Shown here: piece after piece, positions 31,889-40,000 of the stretch | Layout: each line of letters opens with the position of its first letter | How positions within the stretch are numbered: position 1 is the first letter of the stretch | Assembly: GCA_024281375.1 (NCBI GenBank) | Contig: JAJSAD010000071.1 | Span: 1 to 41,040, forward strand | Source of the DNA: Alphaproteobacteria bacterium | GTDB taxonomy: Bacteria; Pseudomonadota; Alphaproteobacteria; Caedimonadales; UBA9215 | DNA: 41,040 nucleotides | Direction: 5' to 3' | Made by a program: the position numbers and the translations under genes | Notes under the pieces: model-generated | What the model was told of the DNA's origin: nothing | The model's input: the letters and a program-made list of their open reading frames with translations, nothing else | The model's database searches: none

Positions 31889-32998
31889 ATGACACGGAAA
31901 ATTCGCTCTCTTATTATTAAAGAATTCCTGGCTCTCTGGCGTGACAAGCGCACCCGAAGCGTCCTCTTTTTGCCCCCTTTGATGCAACTTTTCCTCTTTT
32001 ACTTTGCCGCAACCCTTGAGGTTAAAAATATTGAAGTCGCCTTTTACAACCAAGATAATGGCAAACATAGTATAGAGCTCATTCAACGCATCACGGCCTC
32101 TCCGAAAGTACAAAAAGCCCACTATGTGCACAATCAACAGGACCTAGCCGATAAAGTCCATGAACAAAAAGCCCTTGTGGCCCTTCATTTTCCGCCTAAT
32201 TTTTCTAAGAACATTCAACAAAAAGAACCGGGAAAACTGCAACTCATTCTCGATGGACGGCGATCTAATGCAGCCGCCATTGTCCAAGGTTATATCAGCG
32301 ATATTAGCCTGGAATATGCGAGGGAAATCGCCCAAAATCTTAGAATCCCTCTCACGAATGTGCAGATCACTCAGCGCAGTTGGTTTAACCCCAACCTGGA
32401 CTACACATGGTATACGATCCCTTCTCTTGTGGCTATTTTGGCCATGATGATCGGATTGGTTTTGACTGCTCTTTCCGTTGCCCGGGAGCGAGAAATGGGA
32501 ACCTTCGAACAACTCCTTGTGTCTCCTTTAACACCCAATGAAATTCTACTGGGAAAAACTGTTCCCGCTTTTTTCATTGCCCTTCTAGAGGCCTCTGTCA
32601 TTCTTGCCTTATCGATCTACCTTTTTAGTCTTGAATTTCAAGGGAGCCTTCTTCTTTTATATGCCAGTATGGTTGTTTTCCTGCTTGCTATTATTGGTAT
32701 TGGACTCTTTATTTCAGCGCTGTGTATGACACAGCAACAAGCTGTTTTAGGTACCTTTTTGTTTATGACACCGGCTGTTATTATCTCAGGATTCGCCACC
32801 CCCGTTGAGAACATGCCCCAATGGCTTCAATATGTTGCCGAGCTCATTCCCCTCAAGCATTTTCTCATTGTGGTCAAAGGTGTCTTTTTAAAAGACATGG
32901 TAGCTACAACAGTTTTTCAGAACACCTGGCCCAATGCGATCATCGCCAGTGTTACCCTCCCTCTTGCCGCCTGGTTTTTTAAACACCGCATGGCGTAA
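31889..32998 (+). CDS. ABC-2 type permease (YbhR-like)
   Basis: This starts on the base after the stop of the preceding permease. The 369-residue product has the same layout: RKIRSLIIKEFLALWRDK before helix 1, a periplasmic domain, then IPSLVAILAMMIGLVLTALS, the coupling segment REREMGTFEQLLVSPL, and a late helix with FMTPAVIISGFATPVENMP. It is homologous to the preceding protein and should form a heterodimer with it. The four genes from 28116 form a complete YbhGFSR-type exporter apart from the outer-membrane channel. In E. coli YbhGFSR is linked to efflux of drugs and cations (family knowledge). Confidence 0.9.
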   Translation: MTRKIRSLIIKEFLALWRDKRTRSVLFLPPLMQLFLFYFAATLEVKNIEVAFYNQDNGKHSIELIQRITASPKVQKAHYVHNQQDLADKVHEQKALVALHFPPNFSKNIQQKEPGKLQLILDGRRSNAAAIVQGYISDISLEYAREIAQNLRIPLTNVQITQRSWFNPNLDYTWYTIPSLVAILAMMIGLVLTALSVAREREMGTFEQLLVSPLTPNEILLGKTVPAFFIALLEASVILALSIYLFSLEFQGSLLLLYASMVVFLLAIIGIGLFISALCMTQQQAVLGTFLFMTPAVIISGFATPVENMPQWLQYVAELIPLKHFLIVVKGVFLKDMVATTVFQNTWPNAIIASVTLPLAAWFFKHRMA

Positions 32999-33020
32999 GC
33001 TTTCCTATAGAAAGGTCTTA

Positions 33021-33044
33021 GAGCGGTGGTGAAAGCTACCGCTC
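33021..33044. terminator. Hairpin at the junction of two convergent genes
   Basis: GAGCGGT (33021-33027) pairs with ACCGCTC (33038-33044) over ten bases, between the stop of the permease gene (32998) and the DUF599 gene, whose stop codon it includes. No T run follows on either strand, so a terminator role is uncertain. Confidence 0.25.
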
Positions 33045-33884
33045 CCGCTCACCCTCTTCTTTCTCTTTCTCTTCTTCATCCCCTGTCTCAGCAGGATCAC
33101 TGACCTCAGCCTTTTCAGCCTTAATATCACCTTGAAGGGTGTCCTCCGACAGCAGGATTTTTTCTTCACTGGGCATATTCAAAACCGTCACGATGTCTGA
33201 CCTAAATTCTCGACTGTAAATAATCCAGACAACACAGCTGGTTGCAATAATAAAAAACCACGGGTTAATAAGCCACGCAATGCCCCCCATAGCAAAGTAA
33301 TAAGTCCGAAGCCCCCTGTTCATATGCTTGGCAGCCATTGTCAAAACCATAGCAGCTCGTCGACTTGCGGGGATATAATCATCCATATTCTCTTTGGCAT
33401 GGGGCATAGCCCCTATTAAAATCGTCGCATAATTCAACTGACGCAAGGCCCAAGTATATTTAAAATAAGCATACACAAACAAAATCACCATAAGGGCTAA
33501 CTTTGTATACCAAATAGAAAGGGTGGGCTGGCTTGCAAAAGGCAATTCTCGAATAACATCAAGGGCCGCATCGGAGGAACCCACGATGGCGAGAATACCG
33601 GCGATAATCAAAATAGAGGTTGAGGCAAAAAAGGAAATGCTTTGGTGAAGACTGCTGACAATATTCACATCCACAACGCGATTTTCACGGGATAGGACAT
33701 TGGTCATCCACTGAATACGATACAGATACATCCGGGCGCTCAACCCCCGAGAGCTATTTACCCAATTATCCACAATAAAGCTATACCCCACCCAACAAAA
33801 CAAAAACCAAGCAAGAGCCACAAGATCCGTTGGAGAACTTTTGACATAATTAATTGTATTTAAAAGGAGAAACTCAAAATCCAT
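33036..33884 (-). CDS. DUF599 family membrane protein
   Basis: The 282-residue protein has about four membrane segments: LVALAWFLFCWVGYSFIVDN, a second with SILIIAGILAIVGSS, LALMVILFVYAYFKYTWALR, and a last pair around FAMGGIAWLINPWFFIIATS. DNWVNSSRGLSARMYLYR and NRGLRTYYFAMGG are DUF599 landmarks. The family is common in proteobacteria and has no established function. The C-terminal 40 residues are highly acidic and end EEKEKEEGERER, a cytosolic or periplasmic tail longer than typical. It is divergent from infA. Confidence 0.85.
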   Translation of the reverse strand: MDFEFLLLNTINYVKSSPTDLVALAWFLFCWVGYSFIVDNWVNSSRGLSARMYLYRIQWMTNVLSRENRVVDVNIVSSLHQSISFFASTSILIIAGILAIVGSSDAALDVIRELPFASQPTLSIWYTKLALMVILFVYAYFKYTWALRQLNYATILIGAMPHAKENMDDYIPASRRAAMVLTMAAKHMNRGLRTYYFAMGGIAWLINPWFFIIATSCVVWIIYSREFRSDIVTVLNMPSEEKILLSEDTLQGDIKAEKAEVSDPAETGDEEEKEKEEGERER

Positions 33885-34024
33885 GGGGGGTATAAAAAAT
33901 CCTCTATCTGTTAAAGTGTGTCAGGGCGCTACTTGAAAAACAACTTCTCCCTTGGTTATTATAGGAAAATCGTTTATACATGTCACTAGTGATTCCCTTT
34001 AAAGAACATAAATTAAGAGAGAAA

Positions 34025-34243
34025 ATGGCAAAAGAAGACCTCATTGAATTCCAAGGAACCGTTACTGAAATCCTTCCCAACGCGATGTTTCGTGTCGAGC
34101 TGGAAAATGGGCATATTGTCCTCGCCCTCATATCAGGCCGCATGCGTAAAAACCGTATCCGTGTTCTACAAGGCGATACAGTAACCGTCGAAATGACCCC
34201 TTACGACCTGACAAAAGGCCGCATTACTTTCCGAGCAAAGTAA
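34025..34243 (+). CDS. infA: Translation initiation factor IF-1
   Basis: IF-1 binds the A site of the 30S subunit during initiation. ATG 34025 gives exactly 72 residues, the family length: [48 protein letters not shown] and [16 protein letters not shown] form the single OB fold. The common HTSGKMRKN reads LISGRMRKN here. The open frame extends 15 codons upstream but the family start is clear, with AGAGAGA as a weak ribosome site. It stands alone between DUF599 and an F-box gene. Confidence 0.97.
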   Translation: MAKEDLIEFQGTVTEILPNAMFRVELENGHIVLALISGRMRKNRIRVLQGDTVTVEMTPYDLTKGRITFRAK

Positions 34244-34306
34244 CAACGAGCGAAACAATCCCAGGAAAAATAATCAAAGGGTCGCACTAAAAATAACTAG
34301 GTTAAT

Positions 34307-35719
34307 TCAAATATCTTCACCCTTTTGAAAGACATGAACGCCGTATTTTTTAACCAAAGCAACGGCGGCATCAAGGTTTTTCTCATAGCCTTTTAATCCA
34401 AAGGCCAGGAAAATTGCCTTAAGAGCAATAACATCTTCATCCCCCTGTGCAATAGATTCCTCCATAAAGACTTTAAAGGCAACAGGGTCTTCATTAGAGT
34501 GATCAATTCCACAAAAAAGGCTTGCAAAAGCGCTTTGATCAATTTCGATAACCCGGCTATCTTGAAAAAGCTTTTGGCCATTACAGTGGATATTTTCATA
34601 CCCGTATCTGCTATATTTAAGACCAAAGCTTTTTTTCCGAAAGGCCCATTCATGATCATCCTTAATCCCTTGTTCAATCAGAGCTCTTAAAGCGACAAGG
34701 TTTTCCTCGTATCCGTAGCTGCCATGTTCAAGACCAAAGATTTTTTGCATTAAGGCCCATTTATAACCATCCTTAATCCCTTGTTCATTCAGAGCTCTTG
34801 CAGCGGCAAGGTCTTCCTCGTATCCGTAGCGGCCATATTCAAGAGCAAAGATTTTTTCCCCAAAGGCCCATTTATAACCATCCTTAATCCCTTGTTCAAT
34901 CAGAGCTCTTAAAGCGACAAGGTCTTCCTTGTATCCGTAGTTGCCATATTCAAGAGCCTCGATTTTTTTTATTAAGGCCCATTTATGACCATCCTCAATC
35001 CCTTGTTCAATCAGAGCTCTTGCAGCGACAGAGTCTTTCTCATATCCGTATTTGTCATGTTCAAGACCGTAAATTTTATTTCTAAGGACATGTTGATTTC
35101 CATAGAGAATGAGCTCCTCTTTGAAAGAGTGAGAATCGTCTTGGGCAAAAATATATGCGCCTTTATCACAGTGTGTCATAAAGAGGGCAATGGCTCTCTT
35201 TTGAGGATCATCATCGAGCAATATACAACAAAATTCTTGAAGAACAAGATTAATGGAGTTTTTCAACATTCTTCTTGTTCGTTTTTCGCTCGAAGGTTTT
35301 AAATCAGGCACATAAAGAGCGGAGATAAAAGCATTCCTAAGGAGAAGTTGTTCTTTGCATTGCTGTTTAAAAGTAAAGTCTTCCGATTTTTCAAAATGAT
35401 GATGGGGGAAAAAATGGTTTGCACAGGATTGCCACACAAACTCATCACTTGCGATCGCCCGCCAAGTTCTATTCACACAAGACACGAGGGCTATATCTAC
35501 CGGCGATAATTTTGACAGTATTAATACTTTGACTTCTTCTGGTAAAATAGATATAAAATCACAGGCGATTTTTGGCTTTTTGTGTTTAGAAGTTTGCCCT
35601 AAAACCCCCTCCTCAACAACGTCCTCAAGAGCTCTCTTAACAGAATGCCCCGCCATTGCAACAGGTGTTAAAAAAAGCATCCCAAAAGCCAATAGCACAA
35701 AAATTTTCTTCATCATCAT
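34307..35719 (-). CDS. Exported F-box protein with Sel1-like repeats
   Basis: AGGAG precedes three ATG codons at 35719-35711. The 470-residue product begins with a signal peptide (KIFVLLAFGMLFLTPVAMAG). Residues of about 57-100 form an F-box: SILPEEVKVLILSKLSPVDI, CVNRTWRAIASDEFVWQSC, the eukaryotic motif that binds Skp1 in SCF ubiquitin ligases. Residues of about 215-365 hold four 37-residue repeats with GYEEDLVALRALIEQGIKDG-type sequence, resembling Sel1-like repeats, which bind partner proteins. In known bacterial F-box effectors such a second domain selects the host target (family knowledge). A Sec signal on an F-box protein is unusual. Candidate host-directed effector; a similar gene is divergent at 35973. 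Confidence 0.8.
   Translation of the reverse strand: MMMKKIFVLLAFGMLFLTPVAMAGHSVKRALEDVVEEGVLGQTSKHKKPKIACDFISILPEEVKVLILSKLSPVDIALVSCVNRTWRAIASDEFVWQSCANHFFPHHHFEKSEDFTFKQQCKEQLLLRNAFISALYVPDLKPSSEKRTRRMLKNSINLVLQEFCCILLDDDPQKRAIALFMTHCDKGAYIFAQDDSHSFKEELILYGNQHVLRNKIYGLEHDKYGYEKDSVAARALIEQGIEDGHKWALIKKIEALEYGNYGYKEDLVALRALIEQGIKDGYKWAFGEKIFALEYGRYGYEEDLAAARALNEQGIKDGYKWALMQKIFGLEHGSYGYEENLVALRALIEQGIKDDHEWAFRKKSFGLKYSRYGYENIHCNGQKLFQDSRVIEIDQSAFASLFCGIDHSNEDPVAFKVFMEESIAQGDEDVIALKAIFLAFGLKGYEKNLDAAVALVKKYGVHVFQKGEDI
34625..35068 (-). repeat. Four tandem 111-bp coding repeats inside the F-box gene
   Basis: The segment CTTAATCCCTTGTTCA and its surroundings recur at 34661, 34772, 34883 and 34994 (the last with one change), an exact 111-bp period. 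Each unit encodes 37 residues. High DNA identity between units indicates recent duplication and potential copy-number change without frame loss. Confidence 0.85.
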
Positions 35720-35795
35720 ATGTCTCCTAGATTTTTACTGAATAAATTTAAAATTCATATTTTATATATAAAGAATCTTTATTGTTTTGTAAATT

Positions 35796-35834
35796 CCTTA
35801 CCCCCCATCAGTTTAGAAAAGGGAGAGGGGAAAT
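35796..35834 (-). repeat. C-run/G-run hairpin element, copy B
   Basis: Read on the minus strand it contains CCCCTCTCCC, TTTTCTAAACTGAT, six G and TAAGG, matching 428-463 (AAACTGA, G run, TAAGG). It ends 76 bases before the start of the minus-strand F-box gene, about the same distance as copy A from its gene. It lies in the 253-bp region between the two divergent F-box genes. Confidence 0.5.
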
Positions 35835-35972
35835 ATCTCTAAAAAATCCACCCACCTTAAGTTTTATAAACTAATAAGTACTAAGTATCATCAACAATAT
35901 TAAAAAAAATGTTGATTTTTATTTGTTTTATTATTATAAATAAAAAAATAACAAACAAATTAGGACTTTGTG

Positions 35973-37112
35973 ATGATATTTTCTTTAACTAAAAACTCTC
36001 TTTTATTGACATATTTTGTGGCATTTTCTTTGTGTGCGAACAGTTTATCCGTACAGGCTTCAGTAGGAAGTGATTCTCCTGAAGACAGGGAAATTGAGAC
36101 TTCTTCACCAACATGGGCCCCTGAGGCAAGAACCATCATAGGATTAGATTTCATAACAACACTACCCACAGAAGTCCTTATGAAAATAATGGAAAACTTA
36201 GATTTTAAAAGTTTAAGAGCAGCAAGCGGGACTGCTAAAATTCTTAATTCGATCACAAAAGATGAACAGTTTCAAAAGAAATTTTTTGACCTTACTCAAA
36301 CAGAGTATAACCATAGAGTAGCTCATAACCTGCCTACGATTTTTTCCCCTGAAATTTCCCCAACGATCATAGAGTTCCTTAAAGGAAAAAGTCTATATCA
36401 CTATGGCCCGGCCTTGCTCAATCTCTTGTCTGAAGAAAATAAAACATTCTTAACAAAAGAACTTAAAGCACAACTTTTGAAAAATTTCCCCGTTAAAAAT
36501 GATGATGGGATTATTATATCTGATAATGTCGAAAGACTCTTCTTGTTCACAAGTTATGCCTATAAACTCTTTAAGAATATGGCTAAAAAGGCTCAATCTA
36601 ATGTCATTGCAACTTTAGCAAGATTACCCAAAGAGAGTCTTGCCGATCATATTGCCATCCTTGCAGAGGCTATCTATAATCATAGAGATAAGCTATTTGA
36701 GGACATGTCTGGAAGGGATAAATCCCTTGTCATTTCAATTTTGGCTGAATTACCCAAAGAGGAGGAGCTTGCCAACCATATTATCGTCTTTATGGAGGCT
36801 ATCTATAATCATAGAAAGAAGCTCTTTAAGGATGTGTATATGAATAACATGCATTTTATCATTTCAGCTTTGGCAAAATTACCCAAAGAAGGTCTTGCCG
36901 ATCATATTGCCACCTTTGCAGAGGCTATCGATAATCATAGAGAGGGTCTATTTGAAAATATAGGTGAATTTAATCACCATACTCTCATCGTAGATTTGAT
37001 ACCCTTAACCTCCGATCAAATCAGAGACGCTTCAGAAAAAATGAATTCTTCTTTAACTCTAGAGGAGCGCTTGAATATCGTTTCAGCCTCTCAAAAGAAA
37101 GAAGGTAAATAA
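35973..37112 (+). CDS. Exported F-box protein with 42-residue repeats
   Basis: AGGA at 35962 fits ATG 35973 (a GTG start at 35970 is possible). The roughly 379-residue product has a signal peptide (TKNSLLLTYFVAFSLCANSL, cut near VQASVG). An F-box lies at about residues 60-105: LDFITTLPTEVLMKIMENLD, FKSLRAASGTAKILNSI. Residues of about 205-335 contain three repeats of about 42 residues with the pattern LAxLPKExLADHIAxxAEAI, YNHRxKLFED. I do not recognise the repeat family; helical solenoid is likely. It is divergent from the other F-box gene and shares the exported F-box-plus-repeat design. Candidate host-directed adaptor. Confidence 0.75.
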   Translation: MIFSLTKNSLLLTYFVAFSLCANSLSVQASVGSDSPEDREIETSSPTWAPEARTIIGLDFITTLPTEVLMKIMENLDFKSLRAASGTAKILNSITKDEQFQKKFFDLTQTEYNHRVAHNLPTIFSPEISPTIIEFLKGKSLYHYGPALLNLLSEENKTFLTKELKAQLLKNFPVKNDDGIIISDNVERLFLFTSYAYKLFKNMAKKAQSNVIATLARLPKESLADHIAILAEAIYNHRDKLFEDMSGRDKSLVISILAELPKEEELANHIIVFMEAIYNHRKKLFKDVYMNNMHFIISALAKLPKEGLADHIATFAEAIDNHREGLFENIGEFNHHTLIVDLIPLTSDQIRDASEKMNSSLTLEERLNIVSASQKKEGK

Positions 37113-37163
37113 AAAGCAGGGGGACTTTAAGAAGAAAAAGGGGTGGATAGTGTGGAATCAGAC

Positions 37164-37197
37164 ATAAAAAAGCCTCCAATTTTCAGGAGGTTTTTTA
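37164..37197. terminator. Bidirectional terminator
   Basis: CCTCC (37173-37177) and GGAGG (37186-37190) form a stem with eight-base loop, flanked by a run of A and six T. It lies between the F-box gene (ends 37112) and the convergent gene ending at 37218 and can act for both. Confidence 0.75.
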
Positions 37198-37217
37198 GAA
37201 TTGGTCGTCAAGGTATT

Positions 37218-37886
37218 CTAGGCGGCGGGTGCAGCGTCGGTTATGGTTGTTTTTTTCTTACCAAACCAGCCAGAAATTTTATTTGAAACCCAACCATATG
37301 TTTTTTTAGAGGCAATCGTGATGCCATCCTTCACAGCCGTTGCAACAAATTTTGTGACCTTGGCTTTAACATCTTTAACGATGGGGATTTCGTTGAGGGC
37401 CTTATTAACCTTTTTAATGCTTTCCGTTACCATAAGAGCTTCTGGGCCAAAAACAGCCGCAGCCACAAGCCCAACACCATCCATAACATGGTCAAAGGTA
37501 ATGAGTTTCAGGGCTTCTTTTCCGCCTGCTTTTGCAATAGCACCCGTGGCATTTAAGGCCTTACGTTTTGCATCGACAACGTCGTCCTTATCGGGATTAT
37601 TGATCTGATTTAATGTTTCTTTCCCAGCGGCAAGGGCTGCTTTTGCGGCTGCCTCTAGGGCCTCCTCTTTGAAAGTAGGTTTCTTCTTTTTTTCTTCTGT
37701 TGCTTTGTCTAGGATAATTGTTGAGGGATTTTTTGGCATCTCCATATCTTTTAGAGGCTCTAGATGCATGGTGTGGCGGGGATTTTGGATGTCCATATCA
37801 CTGACCATAACAGCTGCCATACTGCTGCTTGCAATCATGCTCGTTACAATAAGAGCGCTTAAGCTTTTCTTTAATATATTAGTCAT
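37218..37886 (-). CDS. Exported Ala/Lys-rich protein, unknown function
   Basis: ATG 37886 follows AAGGGA at a ten-base distance; the frame is open further upstream without support. The 222-residue product has a signal peptide (MTNILKKSLSALIVTSMIAS, cut near SMAAV). A Lys-rich start (EEKKKKPTFKEEALEAAAKA) leads into Ala-rich helices; a hydrophobic helix (MDGVGLVAAAVFGPEALMV) lies near residue 140. The C-terminal part (VKAKVTKFVATAVKDGITIA, then WVSNKISGWFGKKK) is amphipathic and basic. Composition would suit membrane or nucleic-acid contact. No family recognised. Confidence 0.65.
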   Translation of the reverse strand: MTNILKKSLSALIVTSMIASSSMAAVMVSDMDIQNPRHTMHLEPLKDMEMPKNPSTIILDKATEEKKKKPTFKEEALEAAAKAALAAGKETLNQINNPDKDDVVDAKRKALNATGAIAKAGGKEALKLITFDHVMDGVGLVAAAVFGPEALMVTESIKKVNKALNEIPIVKDVKAKVTKFVATAVKDGITIASKKTYGWVSNKISGWFGKKKTTITDAAPAA

Positions 37887-38087
37887 ATTAAATTTCCCTT
37901 TTCTATCATTAATTGCCTTGCAATATAAATATAACAATAAAAGGTTAATAAAACGCTTACTTTTATTTAAATATAACTTTGAGTAAAATGCAATTTGTTT
38001 TTATAGTTGTTTTTATATTGTGTTAACGAAATAAAAAGGATCTTTTGTTATGATAAAAGAGTAAGGTTTATTGAAAGGGGTTTTCTT

Positions 38088-38327
38088 ATGATTCGACTTA
38101 TTTTTGAAGAGGTTATGCTTGATCCAGAAGGTTATTTCAAAGACCCCCATGAGCTGATTGCCTATCCAGGCTTTGATGCTCTGCAAAAACGTAAAATTCT
38201 TAAAGCCTGGGAGCTTGATGTGACTTTATTACAGGTCTGTGATGAAGAAAACATGGGGGCTGATCAAGACACGCGCCTCCTGAGCCGTATTCACCAAGCC
38301 ATACATGAAATCGAGGAGAGGTTTTAG
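38088..38327 (+). CDS. Small conserved-type alphaproteobacterial protein, unknown function
   Basis: AAAGGGG at 38074 precedes ATG 38088, giving 79 residues. The pattern, DP..YFKDPHELIAYPGFDALQ, KRKILKAWELDVTLLQV, then EENMG and LLSRIHQAIHEIEE, resembles a family of 70-80-residue proteobacterial proteins with K-x-x-I-L-x-x-W-E-x-D-x-x-x-L-x-V. Their function is unknown to me. It is helical and acidic and probably cytosolic. It converges with the MarR-type gene 16 bases on. Confidence 0.65.
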   Translation: MIRLIFEEVMLDPEGYFKDPHELIAYPGFDALQKRKILKAWELDVTLLQVCDEENMGADQDTRLLSRIHQAIHEIEERF

Positions 38328-38342
38328 AGAGAGGAGCATTTT

Positions 38343-38801
38343 TTAAAAATTAATGCCATGGCTAGCGGTAAAGCGCCAGAAAGCTTCAAGTTTTTTGATG
38401 GTTTTACGCATATCTTGAAGCTCTACCTCCGTAATATTATTATGTTTAAGATTGATGCCATGTTGTTCAAAGATTTTGTCAAAGCGATTGAAAATTTCCA
38501 TACCCTTACTAGAAAGGTGAATATGACTTGAACGTCTATCATGCTGGGATTGTTCTTGAATGACATAGCCATTTTCGACCATTTTCTTCAAGTTATAGGT
38601 CACATTAGAGCCCATATAGTATCCGCGGTTGCTAATTTCACCAACAGTCATACGGCTGCGGCCAATATTATAGAGAATAAAGCATTGAATATCACTCAGG
38701 TCTTTGACGGATTGGCGGTCAAGTTCGGCCTTGATAACATCAAAGAAGAGGCGGTGCAGGCGTTCAACGCCCATAATAGTCTCGAAATATGTATCTTTCA
38801 T
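38343..38801 (-). CDS. MarR-family winged-helix regulator (LdtR-like)
   Basis: The 152-residue protein has the MarR layout: an N-terminal dimerisation helix, then the winged helix with MTVGEISNRGYYMGSNVTYN as helix-turn-helix and LKKMVENGYVIQEQSQHDRR ending in the wing (HDRRSSHIHLSSKG). The RGYYMGSNVTYNLKKMVE stretch is typical of the alphaproteobacterial group that includes LdtR of Liberibacter, a regulator of envelope and stress genes (family knowledge). Its target here is unknown; neighbouring outer-membrane and exported genes are candidates. The 38802-38953 upstream region is AT-rich. Confidence 0.85.
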   Translation of the reverse strand: MKDTYFETIMGVERLHRLFFDVIKAELDRQSVKDLSDIQCFILYNIGRSRMTVGEISNRGYYMGSNVTYNLKKMVENGYVIQEQSQHDRRSSHIHLSSKGMEIFNRFDKIFEQHGINLKHNNITEVELQDMRKTIKKLEAFWRFTASHGINF

Positions 38802-38955
38802 GACAATCTCTTATCTTATTCCAAATAAATCATTATATTTTAATAATAAACCATAGAGGTTAAATTTTAATTAATATATGAATATTTGTTTAGCTAATTT
38901 TTAGGGTAACTTGCAAGGAAAAAAAATTGATACTATTTAAGATGTTGAAAATAAA

Positions 38956-38984
38956 AAAAGCCCCGTCAAATCGAGGGGGCTTTT
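38956..38984 (-). terminator. Terminator of the beta-barrel gene
   Basis: AAAAGCCCC (38956-38964) pairs perfectly with GGGGCTTTT (38976-38984) around 11 bases. On the minus strand the stem is followed by further T (seven in total), 50 bases after the stop of the gene at 39034. Confidence 0.8.
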
Positions 38985-39033
38985 ATGTTAGGAGGCTTTT
39001 TTTTCAGTCCTGAGGTAATTTCTTGAGGTCACC

Positions 39034-39792
39034 CTAGAACTTGTAAAGCACACCAACCTTCGCTGTGAAGTAGCTGGTTCGCACATGTACATTGTTGTCT
39101 GTTTTAAATTGGATTGCTCCAGGAGTAACATCTGTGTTGCCAATATTTTTTTTCATATTGCCAAAATATTCATAGGTTAATTTACCCATGACAGCAAGAT
39201 TTTGATTAATGGCATACTCCGTACCAATAGCGGGGGCAAAACCAACTCTTGTGAAAGATTTATTGGTGTGAATTGTTGCGTTAGGGGCTGGTCTTGTATC
39301 AGTGCTCGTGCTTTTGAGTTTAAAGCGAGAAATACTTAGGCCAAGTTCGGTAAAGATCATCCAACGTTCCGCAAGTGTCTTTCCAATAAGAAAAGCTGGT
39401 GTAATTTGGAATTGTCTAGTGAGCTTAGTATTAAATGTGGTGTTATTGTTCTTACCGGAAATCTTTTTTGAATTCCCATCTACTGACAATCCTAGATTAC
39501 ATCCAAGGACAAACCCCGATTCTGTTATGTGACGATAACCTGCAAAAAGAGAACCAATCAAACTTGATGAATTTATATTACTATTTGTGAAATTAGTGAC
39601 GTTGCTAAGGGGGGCAGGATTAAAAGCCTGTTCATTTGATTCATTCTTTATTTTACCGCCCATTTTGCTGTAGCCGATAGCAGCACCCGCAACGAAACCT
39701 GATTTAAAGAAAGCATTGTTGGCGTTTGATGGTGTCGCACTTAAAGCAACTGCAAGAGCTGTAGCAGTCGTTAATTTATAAGTATTTTTCAT
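39034..39792 (-). CDS. Outer-membrane beta-barrel protein, paralogue of 550-1284
   Basis: ATG 39792 with AGGAT just upstream gives 252 residues, starting with a signal peptide (KLTTATALAVALSATPSNAN). The mature protein has barrel-type alternation and ends SYFTAKVGVLYKF, with terminal Phe as required for Bam insertion. SGFVAGAAIGYSKM, FTELGLSISRFKL, VGFAPAIGTEYAI and MGKLTYEYFGNMKKNIG match the protein at 550 in the same order. Polymorphic-looking Asn/Thr/Ser loops lie between strands (SNVTNFTNSNINSS). Likely a surface protein; role unknown. Confidence 0.8.
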   Translation of the reverse strand: MKNTYKLTTATALAVALSATPSNANNAFFKSGFVAGAAIGYSKMGGKIKNESNEQAFNPAPLSNVTNFTNSNINSSSLIGSLFAGYRHITESGFVLGCNLGLSVDGNSKKISGKNNNTTFNTKLTRQFQITPAFLIGKTLAERWMIFTELGLSISRFKLKSTSTDTRPAPNATIHTNKSFTRVGFAPAIGTEYAINQNLAVMGKLTYEYFGNMKKNIGNTDVTPGAIQFKTDNNVHVRTSYFTAKVGVLYKF

Positions 39793-39945
39793 TGTAATCC
39801 TACTCAAATAATGTTGATAACTTTTCGATAACGCTACAGTCATAAAAGGGAATCAATTTTTTGTAAACCCCTTAAAAGTTTTTATTTTTTTTAAAAAGTC
39901 AAAAAAAAAATTGACTTAATGGTTTTTAATGTGCTAGGGCTTAGT

Positions 39946-39974
39946 TTGATTACAGTTTATTAACAATGTTTTAA
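39946..39974 (+). promoter_or_regulatory. Candidate promoter of the charged-helix protein gene
   Basis: TTGATT at 39946-39951 and TTTTAA at 39969-39974 are 17 bases apart; the ATG at 40001 lies 26 bases further on, behind GAGGA at 39990-39994. The match to consensus is moderate. Confidence 0.4.
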
Positions 39975-40000
39975 ATAACTTATAAAAGTGAGGAACAAAC

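Noticed and set aside
33980-34024. N-terminal extension of infA
   Set aside because: IF-1 is a 72-residue protein starting MAKED; the extension has no family support.
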